A stretch of DNA of 57,520 bases, taken from positions 1 through 57,520 of the forward strand of contig CALMST010000158.1 in the NCBI GenBank assembly GCA_937872315.1, in the 5' to 3' direction. Of the stretch, positions 25,586 through 34,002 are shown piece by piece. Position 1 is the first letter of the stretch; each line of letters starts with the position of its first letter. A program made the translations under genes and the position numbers. Source of the DNA: an uncultured Ignavibacteria bacterium. Its GTDB lineage: Bacteria > Bacteroidota > Ignavibacteria > Tepidaquicellales > Tepidaquicellaceae. Below the pieces are notes generated by a model, which worked only from the letters and a program-made list of their open reading frames with translations, had not been told where the DNA came from and searched no databases.

Positions 25586-27979
25586 TTAAAATTGTTTTCT
25601 GGAAGCAAGTTCTTCGATCTTGGAGATATATCTTTTTATGCTGAATATCTTAATCAGATTTGTTTTAAGCTTCACATAAATTGTATCTCCTTTCTCAAAA
25701 TCAGAATATTTGTTTTTGAATACATTTGAGAATTCTTTGTTATGAAATTCTCCGGTAGCATGATATACTTTTACACCCGATAAAATGCCGTATTTCAATC
25801 CTTTATTTCTTATGCGGTTTACATAATCTCCATCCTCGCTGAAGAAGATTCTTCCGTCAAATTTCTTGAGTTTACCGACCAGTTCATAAACTTCCCTGGA
25901 GATCATAAAGCACCATCCTCCTGTCGGACCGACTTCCAGTATTACCTTTCCGTCATCATAATATTCCTTAAAATAATTTTCCACAGGAGGTTTTGCGCCG
26001 TTAGTAGTTTCATCCTGTACCACATCTGAAGCAAGATATCCCATACCGGGAATTGTTTTGTAGGCACGAACCATGTTTTCCACCCATCCTTCAGGAAAAT
26101 CTATGACATCATCATCTACCCCGATGAGAAAATCTCCTGATGAAAGTTCTGCGCCTTTTGCTTTGGAATTTATTCCAATGTTTTCTTCATTCAGGGTAAT
26201 CTTAACTTCCGGAAAGGAAGAAGCAATTTTTTTTAAATATTCCACCGTTCCGTCATCTGAAGCATTGTCAATAATAAGCAGCTCGTAATTGATATTTTTT
26301 AATGTCGGAATCATATTCCCGATGCACTTTTCCAGCATCCCTAACCGGTTATATGTCACTACGAAAATGCTGACCAGCTCTCCTTTGTAATCAGTTTCGC
26401 TTGCCGTGACACTCTGCCCGCTTTTATTCAGAAATTTTGCCGGTATCATCTTCATGATGAACTTAGCAATGATTATCTTATCTTTCATATTGAATAAACG
26501 CAATTTAAAAATCAGAGCAGTGTAAATTAATACAAAAACAGATATCAGAACCGCAAGATATATCAATCCCGGGATCCTTCCTTCAAACCGGTATATGTAT
26601 ATATTGGAAAAATAATAGATCACTCCTGCTATTATTCCGCTGACTGCTGATGCAGCAAGTGTCTTTGAAAAAAAGTTTCTAACCGTACCGGCCTTGCTTC
26701 CTTTAAAAAATTTATGTGATGAGATAAAAATATAAACTGATGAGATGAATATGGAGATCACGTTTCCGATGGCGGCTCCGACAATTCCGTAATATTTTAT
26801 AAGTAAATAACTGAGTATCAGATTTATTCCTAAATAGATCAGACCTTCTCTCATCTGATATTCCGGATGCCCTGTATTGGGTGTTATCGAATTTCCCGGA
26901 GCTGATAGCACCATGTTGAACAGCTGGCCTGCTACAAGTATCTTCAGGATATTTGCAGATAGCTCAAATCCCGGTCCCATCCATGTTGTTATGATTAGAT
27001 CAGAAAATATAAAAATGAAAATAAATACGGGGAATGAAATTACGGACAGGTATTTTGAAATATCCGAAAACAATTCAGACAGCTTTTCATTTTCCTCTTT
27101 TGATTTCAATTCTGAAGCAACCGGCGCGACCTGCGGTATTATCTGAAACGGGATCATCCTGCCTGTGCGGGAGATCTTATTTGCAATATTAAAATAAGTT
27201 ACATTATTCAGTACTGAAAAATAAGCAAGCAGGAACTCGTCATATTTCTCCGAAGCAAAAGATGCCAGTTTGGAGATCTGCATCTGTGAACCGAATTTCA
27301 CCATTTCCTTCACGGGATTTTTTTCTATGTGACGGATCCCGATCCTGATCTCGGGTAAAGACCTCTTTGCAAAAAATATATACAGTATATTGCTGAACAA
27401 TGCTATGACAAGCTGTATCCAGATTATTCCCTCAAGACCGAATCCCATGTTTAACAGAATTATTGTTCCGGCAAGATTTATCACTCCCGCAAACAGACCT
27501 ATGAGACTTGTAATGTACATCTTCTGTAAAGTGATCAGAACGGAAGAAAAAACCGAAAATGCATTTGATACAAAAAAAATGGCAAGACCTATATAAAATA
27601 TCTTTACCGAAGTGTTAAAAAGCTCCGGCGGAATGTTGAGTCTTGAAAGAATCGGGACGGTGAAAAGATATCCTGTTCCGGCAATTATAAGAGAAAATAT
27701 AATATAAAAAAATAATCCCGTATTTACATATTTGTTAAGATTGATAAAATCTTTTTTAACAAAATATCTTGAAATGAAAACTACAAACGAGGATGAAATG
27801 CTGAGATCGAATAAACTGAATATGCCTATAAATCCTATAACAAGCGCATATAGTCCAAACTGAACTTCACCAATTTCTGAAATTATATACGGCGTTAGTA
27901 TGAGGGGAAACAGAAATGTAAAGAGCTGAAAGAGTATATAATAGAATGTATTTTTTATTACTTTGTCGGCTAAGGACAT
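25586..27979 (-). CDS. Wzx-like polysaccharide flippase fused to GT2 glycosyltransferase
   Basis: A 797-aa two-part protein. Residues 1 to about 495 form a 12-14 helix MOP-superfamily oligosaccharide flippase (MSLADKVIKNTFYYILFQLF, then repeated paired helices), expected to flip lipid-linked sugars across the inner membrane. After a short linker, about residues 533-797 are a complete GT-A family-2 enzyme: VSIFVVTYNRLGMLEKCIGN, the metal motif GVDDDVIDF, and FFSEDGDYVNRIRN. These are usually separate genes. No stop or frameshift separates them. First gene of the operon, with ATG at 27979. The fusion suggests coupling of a last sugar addition to export. Confidence 0.9.
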   Translation of the reverse strand: MSLADKVIKNTFYYILFQLFTFLFPLILTPYIISEIGEVQFGLYALVIGFIGIFSLFDLSISSSFVVFISRYFVKKDFINLNKYVNTGLFFYIIFSLIIAGTGYLFTVPILSRLNIPPELFNTSVKIFYIGLAIFFVSNAFSVFSSVLITLQKMYITSLIGLFAGVINLAGTIILLNMGFGLEGIIWIQLVIALFSNILYIFFAKRSLPEIRIGIRHIEKNPVKEMVKFGSQMQISKLASFASEKYDEFLLAYFSVLNNVTYFNIANKISRTGRMIPFQIIPQVAPVASELKSKEENEKLSELFSDISKYLSVISFPVFIFIFIFSDLIITTWMGPGFELSANILKILVAGQLFNMVLSAPGNSITPNTGHPEYQMREGLIYLGINLILSYLLIKYYGIVGAAIGNVISIFISSVYIFISSHKFFKGSKAGTVRNFFSKTLAASAVSGIIAGVIYYFSNIYIYRFEGRIPGLIYLAVLISVFVLIYTALIFKLRLFNMKDKIIIAKFIMKMIPAKFLNKSGQSVTASETDYKGELVSIFVVTYNRLGMLEKCIGNMIPTLKNINYELLIIDNASDDGTVEYLKKIASSFPEVKITLNEENIGINSKAKGAELSSGDFLIGVDDDVIDFPEGWVENMVRAYKTIPGMGYLASDVVQDETTNGAKPPVENYFKEYYDDGKVILEVGPTGGWCFMISREVYELVGKLKKFDGRIFFSEDGDYVNRIRNKGLKYGILSGVKVYHATGEFHNKEFSNVFKNKYSDFEKGDTIYVKLKTNLIKIFSIKRYISKIEELASRKQF

Positions 27980-27983
27980 GGGC

Positions 27984-28041
27984 TCATAAGTTCGTAAAGT
28001 TCATAAAGTTTGTATGGTTCATAAAGTTCATAAAGTTTGTA
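27984..28041. repeat. Short direct repeats in operon leader
   Basis: gttcataaagtttgta occurs at 27999-28014 and 28026-28041, with partial copies (gttcgtaaa at about 27990, gttcataaag at 28017) between PrsW and the flippase gene. They lie in the leader of the polysaccharide operon. Confidence 0.75.
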
Positions 28042-28108
28042 ATGTTATTCAAGTTTATAATCGGAACATTATAATTCAAACTTTGCTTATCAGTTCACTC
28101 CACACACT

Positions 28109-29125
28109 CTATAAACTCTGCACACTCTTATTCTTATGATAAGCCACATTCGCATTATAATACATCATCTGCACCTGATATCTTAAATTTTCAATATCTC
28201 TTAGATAGCTGGTCTGCATATTGCCTTTAGTATTCCGGTATTGATTTTTTCTGAGTGCAAGGATCGTTACAGTCTTAACATAGTTTTTCTGATCTATTCC
28301 CTGCGGACACCAGCCGTATTTAAAACGTCTTGTTACGTAAGGAAGGTGATCAAGATGTTCGGGAGGAATTAGTCCGAGATTCGATTCATCCTGAAGTTCT
28401 TTCAGTATGGTCTTTCCTTCGAAATAAACGGAGATCTGAAAAATTGCAAATGTCACGAACAGATACATAATCAGCAATAAAAATCCGAATATTGATGTTT
28501 CTTTAAAACTCACCGCAAAATTCCATGCAAAATGCAGGAACACTGCAAGAAAGAATCCCATTGGGATGAGTATTATTTTGTATATAAGGGGTTTGAATTT
28601 AGCATAGCCGAGAAATGCGCCGAAGGTTGCGGTGGATAAACAATGCATTACTGCGGAGAATAATGTTCTGATGATAACAAGCATAAACCATGATTCCGGA
28701 GTAGTACCGAATGAAAGGAAATACATGAAATTTTCTGTCATCCCGAATCCAAGACCGATAGCGCCTCCTAGTACTGCCCCGTCCACTCCGCCGTCGAATT
28801 TCTTGCTCATGGAAATTATCACAAGAAAAATGCCTTTTGTAAATTCCTCCACAAGCGGTGCGGTTATGACAGCTCCGGAAAGATTCATGAGCTCCGAAGT
28901 ATTATCATCTGCCACTGCATTTATGACCTCGTTAAGAGGTATCTGAAAAATAATGCTTCCGATAATTCCGAGAAATATTGCACCCGTAGCTCCCCAGAAA
29001 AAATTCAGTAATACAAACCAAAACGGTTCTCTTTCATATCTGTCCAGATACCATATTATGAGAAGGTAAGTGAACATAGGTACGACGGCTGCAATCAATG
29101 ATGCAAATGCTAAAAACAAAACCAT
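28109..29125 (-). CDS. PrsW-family intramembrane metalloprotease
   Basis: A 338-aa polytopic membrane protein. The glutamate-rich motif APLVEEFTKGIFLV in a helix and the later FLHFAWNFAVSF with its His are hallmarks of the PrsW/CPBP-type membrane protease clan. Eight or so helices cover residues 1-240. A soluble C-terminal ~100 residues (LDHLPYVTRRFKYGW onward) has no recognised domain. PrsW in Bacillus cleaves an anti-sigma factor; here no anti-sigma gene is adjacent, so the target is unknown. Monocistronic or leading toward the operon at 27979. Confidence 0.85.
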   Translation of the reverse strand: MVLFLAFASLIAAVVPMFTYLLIIWYLDRYEREPFWFVLLNFFWGATGAIFLGIIGSIIFQIPLNEVINAVADDNTSELMNLSGAVITAPLVEEFTKGIFLVIISMSKKFDGGVDGAVLGGAIGLGFGMTENFMYFLSFGTTPESWFMLVIIRTLFSAVMHCLSTATFGAFLGYAKFKPLIYKIILIPMGFFLAVFLHFAWNFAVSFKETSIFGFLLLIMYLFVTFAIFQISVYFEGKTILKELQDESNLGLIPPEHLDHLPYVTRRFKYGWCPQGIDQKNYVKTVTILALRKNQYRNTKGNMQTSYLRDIENLRYQVQMMYYNANVAYHKNKSVQSL

Positions 29126-29192
29126 TTATTTGCTGTAATGTAAAATTGTTTTTGACTTATTCTGAAAAATAATAGTTTTATGTGCTTTTGGT

Positions 29193-29702
29193 TTATTCCA
29201 GTTCAATCAGCAGTTCATTTTTTTCTACCGAACTCATAGCTTCCACAGTGACCTTTTTTACAATACAATCCGAAGTTGCCTTGATCTCATTTTCCATTTT
29301 CATGGCTTCCAGCACAAGCAGTATGTCACCTTTTTTTACTTCCTGACCGGCTACTACATTCATTGCTTTGATAATTCCGGGCATAGGAGATTTGATGTCT
29401 TTCTTTAAATTACCTCCGCCTTTGCCGATTATCAATTTTTCCTTTATCAGATCAAGTTCGCTTTTACAGGTAAGCGTATATATTTTTGAATCAAGATTAA
29501 TCTCTGCGGTCATATCTTCGTCATTGTAACTTATTGTCATGATAAAGTTTTTATCATTTATCCTCAGCAGAATTACATTCTTTGAAAGGAATTTATGATC
29601 ATAAATAACTTCTTCGCCATTGAATATAGCTGTTGTATCTCCTGTAATTTCGATATTATTTAATGTTTCTGATCCGTCAATTTTTGTTGTGTATTTATTC
29701 AT
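29193..29702 (-). CDS. Biotin carboxyl carrier (biotinyl/lipoyl domain) protein
   Basis: A 169-aa carrier protein. The C-terminal domain has the biotin-attachment motif LEAMKMENEI, in which the Lys is biotinylated, within SPMPGIIKAMNVVAGQEVKK. The N-terminal ~90 residues resemble the linker/BT-like region found in carriers of propionyl-, methylcrotonyl- or pyruvate-type carboxylases. Its ATG overlaps the stop of the biotin carboxylase gene by 4 bp, so the two are translationally coupled and act together. The carboxyltransferase subunit is not in the window. Confidence 0.92.
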   Translation of the reverse strand: MNKYTTKIDGSETLNNIEITGDTTAIFNGEEVIYDHKFLSKNVILLRINDKNFIMTISYNDEDMTAEINLDSKIYTLTCKSELDLIKEKLIIGKGGGNLKKDIKSPMPGIIKAMNVVAGQEVKKGDILLVLEAMKMENEIKATSDCIVKKVTVEAMSSVEKNELLIELE

Positions 29703-31231
29703 CTTAAATTCTCCGCTCTTTTCTTTAGCCAGTTTGAAGGGATATGATTATTTGTCTTATGATTATTGGTAAAATTACCTGCATGGTTGTTATTAAAGAC
29801 ACCGCCTGATTTATTTTTTTTGAACAGTGAAGCTGCAATCGATAGAGCAGCAAGAGTGTCTTTGTCTTCTGTTAATTTTTCAGGTTCTCTTTTCAGAAAT
29901 TCTTTTTCAATGAACTGCGTATGATAATTTCCGTCTGTGAATTCTTTGCAGTCAAGAAGCTGAAGAAGGAATGGAATATTGGTTTTTATTCCTTCGATCC
30001 TGTATTCCTTTAAAGCCCGTTTCATTTTTGCAATTGCCGATTCACGGTCAGAGTCATGAGCTACGAGTTTTGATATCATCGGATCATAATAAACTGAGAT
30101 CTCATCTCCTTCAAGTATTCCCGTATCTTCCCTCATTCCGTTTCCGAGAAACTTATTCATGAATGTGATCTTACCTGTTGACGGCATAAAATTATTTAAA
30201 CTGTCTTCAGCGCATATTCTGCATTCTATGGTATGTCCGGTAAATTTAATGTCTTCCTGTTTAAGAGAAAGTTTGTCTCCGGAGGCAATTTTTAACTGCT
30301 CTCTTACAAGATCAAGTCCCGTTCTTAATTCCGTGACAGGATGCTCGACCTGCAGTCTGGTGTTAACTTCAAGGAAATAGAATTTGTTATCTTTGTCAAC
30401 GATGAACTCAACCGTACCGGCATTCGAATAGCCCGCAGCCTTTACGATACGCTTTGCGCATTCACCCATTTCATTTCTTAAAATGTCGTCAATGATCACA
30501 GACGGAGTTTCCTCTATGATCTTCTGATGTCTTCTCTGCATCGAGCATTCTCTTTCGCCGAGATGAACTACGTTGCCGTGTTCGTCTGCAAGAACCTGTA
30601 TCTCAATATGCCTGGGTGATTCAATATATTTCTCAATGAAAACACTGTCATCGCCGAAAGAAGATTTTGCTTCGCTCTGAGCTGTCCGCAACGAACTCTC
30701 GAGATCCGCTTCTTCATTTACGACACGCATTCCTTTTCCGCCGCCGCCTGCTGATGCTTTGATCAATACAGGATAGCCGATATCTTTTGCGATCTTATTT
30801 ATTAATGAAAAATCTGTTAATGGCTTTTCAGTACCCGGTACGACAGGCACCTCATTTTTAATTGCTAATAATTTTGCTTCTGTTTTGCTTCCGAGAAGAT
30901 CGATGGCCTCATGTCCCGGACCGATGAATTTAATTCCGTTATCTTTGCACATCTTTGCGAAAAAACCCCTTTCAGAAAGAAATCCGTAACCCGGATGAAT
31001 TGCCCCGGCTCCGCACCGCTTAGCTGTTTCAATGATCTTATCAGCAAGTAAATAACTTTTTGAAGAAGGCGATTCGCCTATGTGATATGCCTCATCGGCT
31101 AATTTTGTGAAAAGTGAATATCTGTCAAAATCTGAATAAACGGCAACAGTCTGTATGCCCATCTCTTTTGCTGTGGTGATGATCCTAATTGCGATCTCAC
31201 CTCTGTTTGCTATCAATATTTTCTTGAACAT
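29699..31231 (-). CDS. Biotin carboxylase subunit of an acyl-CoA carboxylase
   Basis: ATP-dependent carboxylation of carrier-bound biotin, 510 aa. It has the biotin-carboxylase N-domain (MFKKILIANRGEIAIR), the ATP-grasp glycine loop KASAGGGGKGMRVV, the active-site region GERECSMQRRHQKIIEE, and FLEVNTRLQVEHPVTE. A ~55-residue Asn/His-rich C-terminal tail (from about residue 455) extends beyond the catalytic core, as in acyl-CoA carboxylases with a separate carrier subunit. It could serve acetyl-, propionyl- or methylcrotonyl-CoA; sequence alone does not decide. Coupled to the carrier gene downstream. Confidence 0.93.
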   Translation of the reverse strand: MFKKILIANRGEIAIRIITTAKEMGIQTVAVYSDFDRYSLFTKLADEAYHIGESPSSKSYLLADKIIETAKRCGAGAIHPGYGFLSERGFFAKMCKDNGIKFIGPGHEAIDLLGSKTEAKLLAIKNEVPVVPGTEKPLTDFSLINKIAKDIGYPVLIKASAGGGGKGMRVVNEEADLESSLRTAQSEAKSSFGDDSVFIEKYIESPRHIEIQVLADEHGNVVHLGERECSMQRRHQKIIEETPSVIIDDILRNEMGECAKRIVKAAGYSNAGTVEFIVDKDNKFYFLEVNTRLQVEHPVTELRTGLDLVREQLKIASGDKLSLKQEDIKFTGHTIECRICAEDSLNNFMPSTGKITFMNKFLGNGMREDTGILEGDEISVYYDPMISKLVAHDSDRESAIAKMKRALKEYRIEGIKTNIPFLLQLLDCKEFTDGNYHTQFIEKEFLKREPEKLTEDKDTLAALSIAASLFKKNKSGGVFNNNHAGNFTNNHKTNNHIPSNWLKKRAENLR

Positions 31232-31478
31232 ATTTTTTGATTATAATATAAGGTTGTTAATTTACTAATTGTTAGTTTATTTAAAAAGCTACTACGAAAA
31301 CGGTTATTCTTAATTTTAATTTTTCACCGAAAGTCATTATCAGGCAATGAAAGGAATTTTATTAAATTATGAAAGTCAGGGTTGTGTTGTAAAGTGTTTC
31401 AACAACTTTTATCCTTTTCCCTCTTACGAAATTACGGGAAATTAGAATCACATCATCAATTAAAAAATTCTTTGTTCT

Positions 31479-31529
31479 ACCCAATACCCAATACCCAATA
31501 CCCAATACCCAATACCCAATACCCAATAC
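31479..31529. repeat. 7-bp-period microsatellite (ACCCAAT / ATTGGGT)
   Basis: About seven perfect units directly after the multicopper oxidase stop. Same 7-mer as at 20547-20602, reverse complemented. The rest of the 31232-31529 gap holds nothing recognised. Confidence 0.95.
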
Positions 31530-33269
31530 TTACTTTACCAGATTCATCTTCTTCACAGCGCTATAATTTCCGGATTCAAGCTTATAATAATAAATCCCGC
31601 TCGGATAATTCGTTCCGTCAAATTGAACAGAATACTTTCCTGAAGGTTTGATCTCATTTACCAGAACGGCAACTTCCGCGCCTAAAGAATTATATACTTT
31701 TAAAGAAACAAATCCCGATTCCGGAATTCCAAATTCCAGATTTGTAGATGGATTAAATGGATTCGGATAGTTCTGATCAAGTTTATATTCATCTGCTGTA
31801 TTTTCATTATCTTCATTTATTCCCACAGGATCTGCAACTTTAAAATTAAGCATCATGCCGTCATCTTCATGCTCCAGGTTATGACAGTGAAATAAATATT
31901 CACCTTTATAGTTTGTGAACTTTACCAGGAGTCTGACAGTCTCAAACGGATTTACCAGTACGGTGTCTTTCCAGCCTTTATCTTCCGGGGGTAAAATGGT
32001 GTTTCCGTTACGCGAGTGCACCTGAAACTGACGCGAGTGGCTGTGCATCGGATGAAGCATATTGGAAGCGTTGATGATCTTCCATTCTTCGAGAGAATTC
32101 TGTGGAGTTTCCCAGTCAATCCGGTTCATTTCAAAAGTAAGTCCGTTAATTCTGTGAATATTCATTCCTCCGCCCATGTTCATCGTCAGTGTAAATGTCC
32201 GGGTTGTTTTAATATCAGCAATGTCATAATAATTTATAGGTGGAAGCGATTCAGGGACAACGCCGCCTGAAGACTGATTTCCCGTTACATCAAATCTTAA
32301 TAAATTCAGCTCTGTGCCCTGAACATATGTACCGCTTCCCGGCGCGGTGAACTGAAGTGATTTAAGAAAAACATTTTGACCGGTATTATAAGTTGAAAAA
32401 TCAACAAGTATCTCCGTTCTTTCACCGGGGGAAAGGAAAAATGAGTTTACCTGTGCAGCACTGTCTTTTAGTCCGCCGTCAGTAGCGATGATATGAAACG
32501 GGCTGTTGTCAGACAGAGCAATTTTATAGATCCTGGCATTCGATCCGTTGAGCAGTCTGAATCTGTATAAAGTTTTTGATACTTCAAAAAATGCTTCGGG
32601 AGTTCCGTTGATAAGCGGGAGATCTCCGAGAAAGCCGTGCATTACATCAGACATTACGGGATCATAAAGAAACTGCGGGATGTTTGCGCTGCGTCTGTCC
32701 TGAATGCAAAGCGGCACATCAAAATTTCCTGCGGGAAGTCCGAGATATTCTTCATCGGGATCGGTAACTATGAAAAATCCCGCGAAACCTTTGAACACAT
32801 GCTCGGCGGTTAGCATATCAGCATGCGAATGATAAAAATAAGTTCCTCCTCTGTTGATCACCGGAAAAGTATAGGTATAATTTCCTCCCGGTAATATTGA
32901 ATCTTTAGGATGACCGTCCATTAATTCCGGCACGTCAACTCCATGCCAGTGAATGGTTGCAGGCTCATTATAATTATTTACAAAATTTGCGCTAAAGACA
33001 GATCCTTTCTGAATTACAACAGAAGGTCCCGGATAAGAACCATTGATAGAAACAACCTGTGTATCCTGACCGGGCCAGACATTTACATTTGAAGAAGCCA
33101 GGGTCATGGTTCCGCCGTTTTGAAAGACCGGGGGAAATCTTAGCTGATTTCCCGTACCTGCTGTTGAAAGAGAATTTTCAAATTCTTTGGCCAGCAGTTC
33201 AAATGGTTTCAGGAATGGAATTACCGCTCCCGCCTGAAGCGATCTGAGGATCATTTCTCTTCTTTTCAT
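31530..33269 (-). CDS. Multicopper oxidase with Tat-like signal and T9SS tail
   Basis: A 579-aa cupredoxin-fold oxidase (laccase/CotA/CueO type). All four copper-ligand blocks are present: HWHGVDVPE, HSHADMLTAEH, HPMHSHSRQFQ, and HCHNLEHEDDGMM with the type-1 Cys and axial Met. The N-terminus MKRREMILRSLQAG has paired arginines before a hydrophobic stretch, compatible with Tat export of a folded, metallated protein. The C-terminus is a T9SS sorting domain (NYPNPFNPSTNLEFGIPE) close to that of the FG-GAP protein at 11363. Likely oxidises metals or phenolics at the cell surface. Its stop abuts a 7-bp microsatellite. Confidence 0.93.
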   Translation of the reverse strand: MKRREMILRSLQAGAVIPFLKPFELLAKEFENSLSTAGTGNQLRFPPVFQNGGTMTLASSNVNVWPGQDTQVVSINGSYPGPSVVIQKGSVFSANFVNNYNEPATIHWHGVDVPELMDGHPKDSILPGGNYTYTFPVINRGGTYFYHSHADMLTAEHVFKGFAGFFIVTDPDEEYLGLPAGNFDVPLCIQDRRSANIPQFLYDPVMSDVMHGFLGDLPLINGTPEAFFEVSKTLYRFRLLNGSNARIYKIALSDNSPFHIIATDGGLKDSAAQVNSFFLSPGERTEILVDFSTYNTGQNVFLKSLQFTAPGSGTYVQGTELNLLRFDVTGNQSSGGVVPESLPPINYYDIADIKTTRTFTLTMNMGGGMNIHRINGLTFEMNRIDWETPQNSLEEWKIINASNMLHPMHSHSRQFQVHSRNGNTILPPEDKGWKDTVLVNPFETVRLLVKFTNYKGEYLFHCHNLEHEDDGMMLNFKVADPVGINEDNENTADEYKLDQNYPNPFNPSTNLEFGIPESGFVSLKVYNSLGAEVAVLVNEIKPSGKYSVQFDGTNYPSGIYYYKLESGNYSAVKKMNLVK

Positions 33270-33416
33270 TTGCTGAAAATTTTATTGATAATAAAAAAAG
33301 TTAAACAAATTTCGATAAAATTAACTCAACTATCTATTCTAAATTGGATAAAACGGTTATGATTTTTGTCATAACAGTACTATCATTATATAGAAGAATT
33401 TCTTTCCGGCATACTT

Positions 33417-33435
33417 CCGCAGCCACCGGCTGCGG
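33417..33435. repeat. GC-rich perfect hairpin
   Basis: Eight-base arms CCGCAGCC and GGCTGCGG around ACC. It is unusually GC-rich for this gap. Confidence 0.7.
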
Positions 33436-33713
33436 GACTGCAGTCAAAGAGTGCTGTATATTGCCAGAGACTATTCCGGAGAAAAATTGTTCAAACAAAC
33501 TCGTTGTAATTATTAAATTCATACTGACCATAGTCAAAGCCGTCAGAAGGTAAATCCGGGAATGCTTTTTCTATTCTGTAGTTCATTAAAATCGTTTTGG
33601 ACTGATGTGAATCATAGAGCTGCTGTAATAAGCGATTACATTCATACCTGTTAAAAAAGTTTATGAAATAAGTATTTACTATTTAATGTCTGATATTCAG
33701 AAGAATAACCCCT

Positions 33714-33750
33714 CCCTTCCCACACTTTGCGAATGGAGTGCAGGGAAGGG
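33714..33750. repeat. Hairpin repeat CCCTTCCC...GGGAAGGG
   Basis: Outer 8-base arms (33714-33721, 33743-33750) and an inner CACT/AGTG stem around a 10-base loop. It resembles the C-rich/G-rich inverted repeat at 11018-11090 in type. Confidence 0.75.
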
Positions 33751-34002
33751 GTCTGTTTATTGATTATAAAATGATTGTCCATTTTGAATCAATTCATAAA
33801 TAGTTTTTATTTCTTTAAAACATTTTGAGCAGGTCCGGAATAATAGTTTAACTATAGATTAATAATAGTTTAAATATGAATTGAATTTTTCATAATTTCC
33901 TCAATTAAACTTATCCCCCGCACAAAATTTTTTATAGTTTAAATAAATTACAAGTTTTATATTGATTGTTAATAAATTTTATAAAAATTACAAAAACAAT
34001 TA

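Larger units (their letters stand above)
33270..34002. other. Intergenic region with three hairpins
   Basis: About 730 bp, no gene supported; two overlapping open frames here look like noise. It contains GTTATGA...TCATAAC (33356-33375), a GC-rich perfect stem CCGCAGCC/GGCTGCGG (33417-33435), and a long C-rich/G-rich hairpin (33714-33750). The last ~150 bp is very AT-rich and probably holds the promoter of the phosphorylase gene. Confidence 0.6.

Noticed and set aside
31479-31529. Possible CRISPR-like array because of regular repeats
   Set aside because: Repeat unit is 7 bp with no spacers; it is a microsatellite.
33334-33553. Two overlapping short ORFs on opposite strands after the multicopper oxidase
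   Set aside because: No motif, no homologue recognised, and the DNA is hairpin-rich; treated as noncoding.
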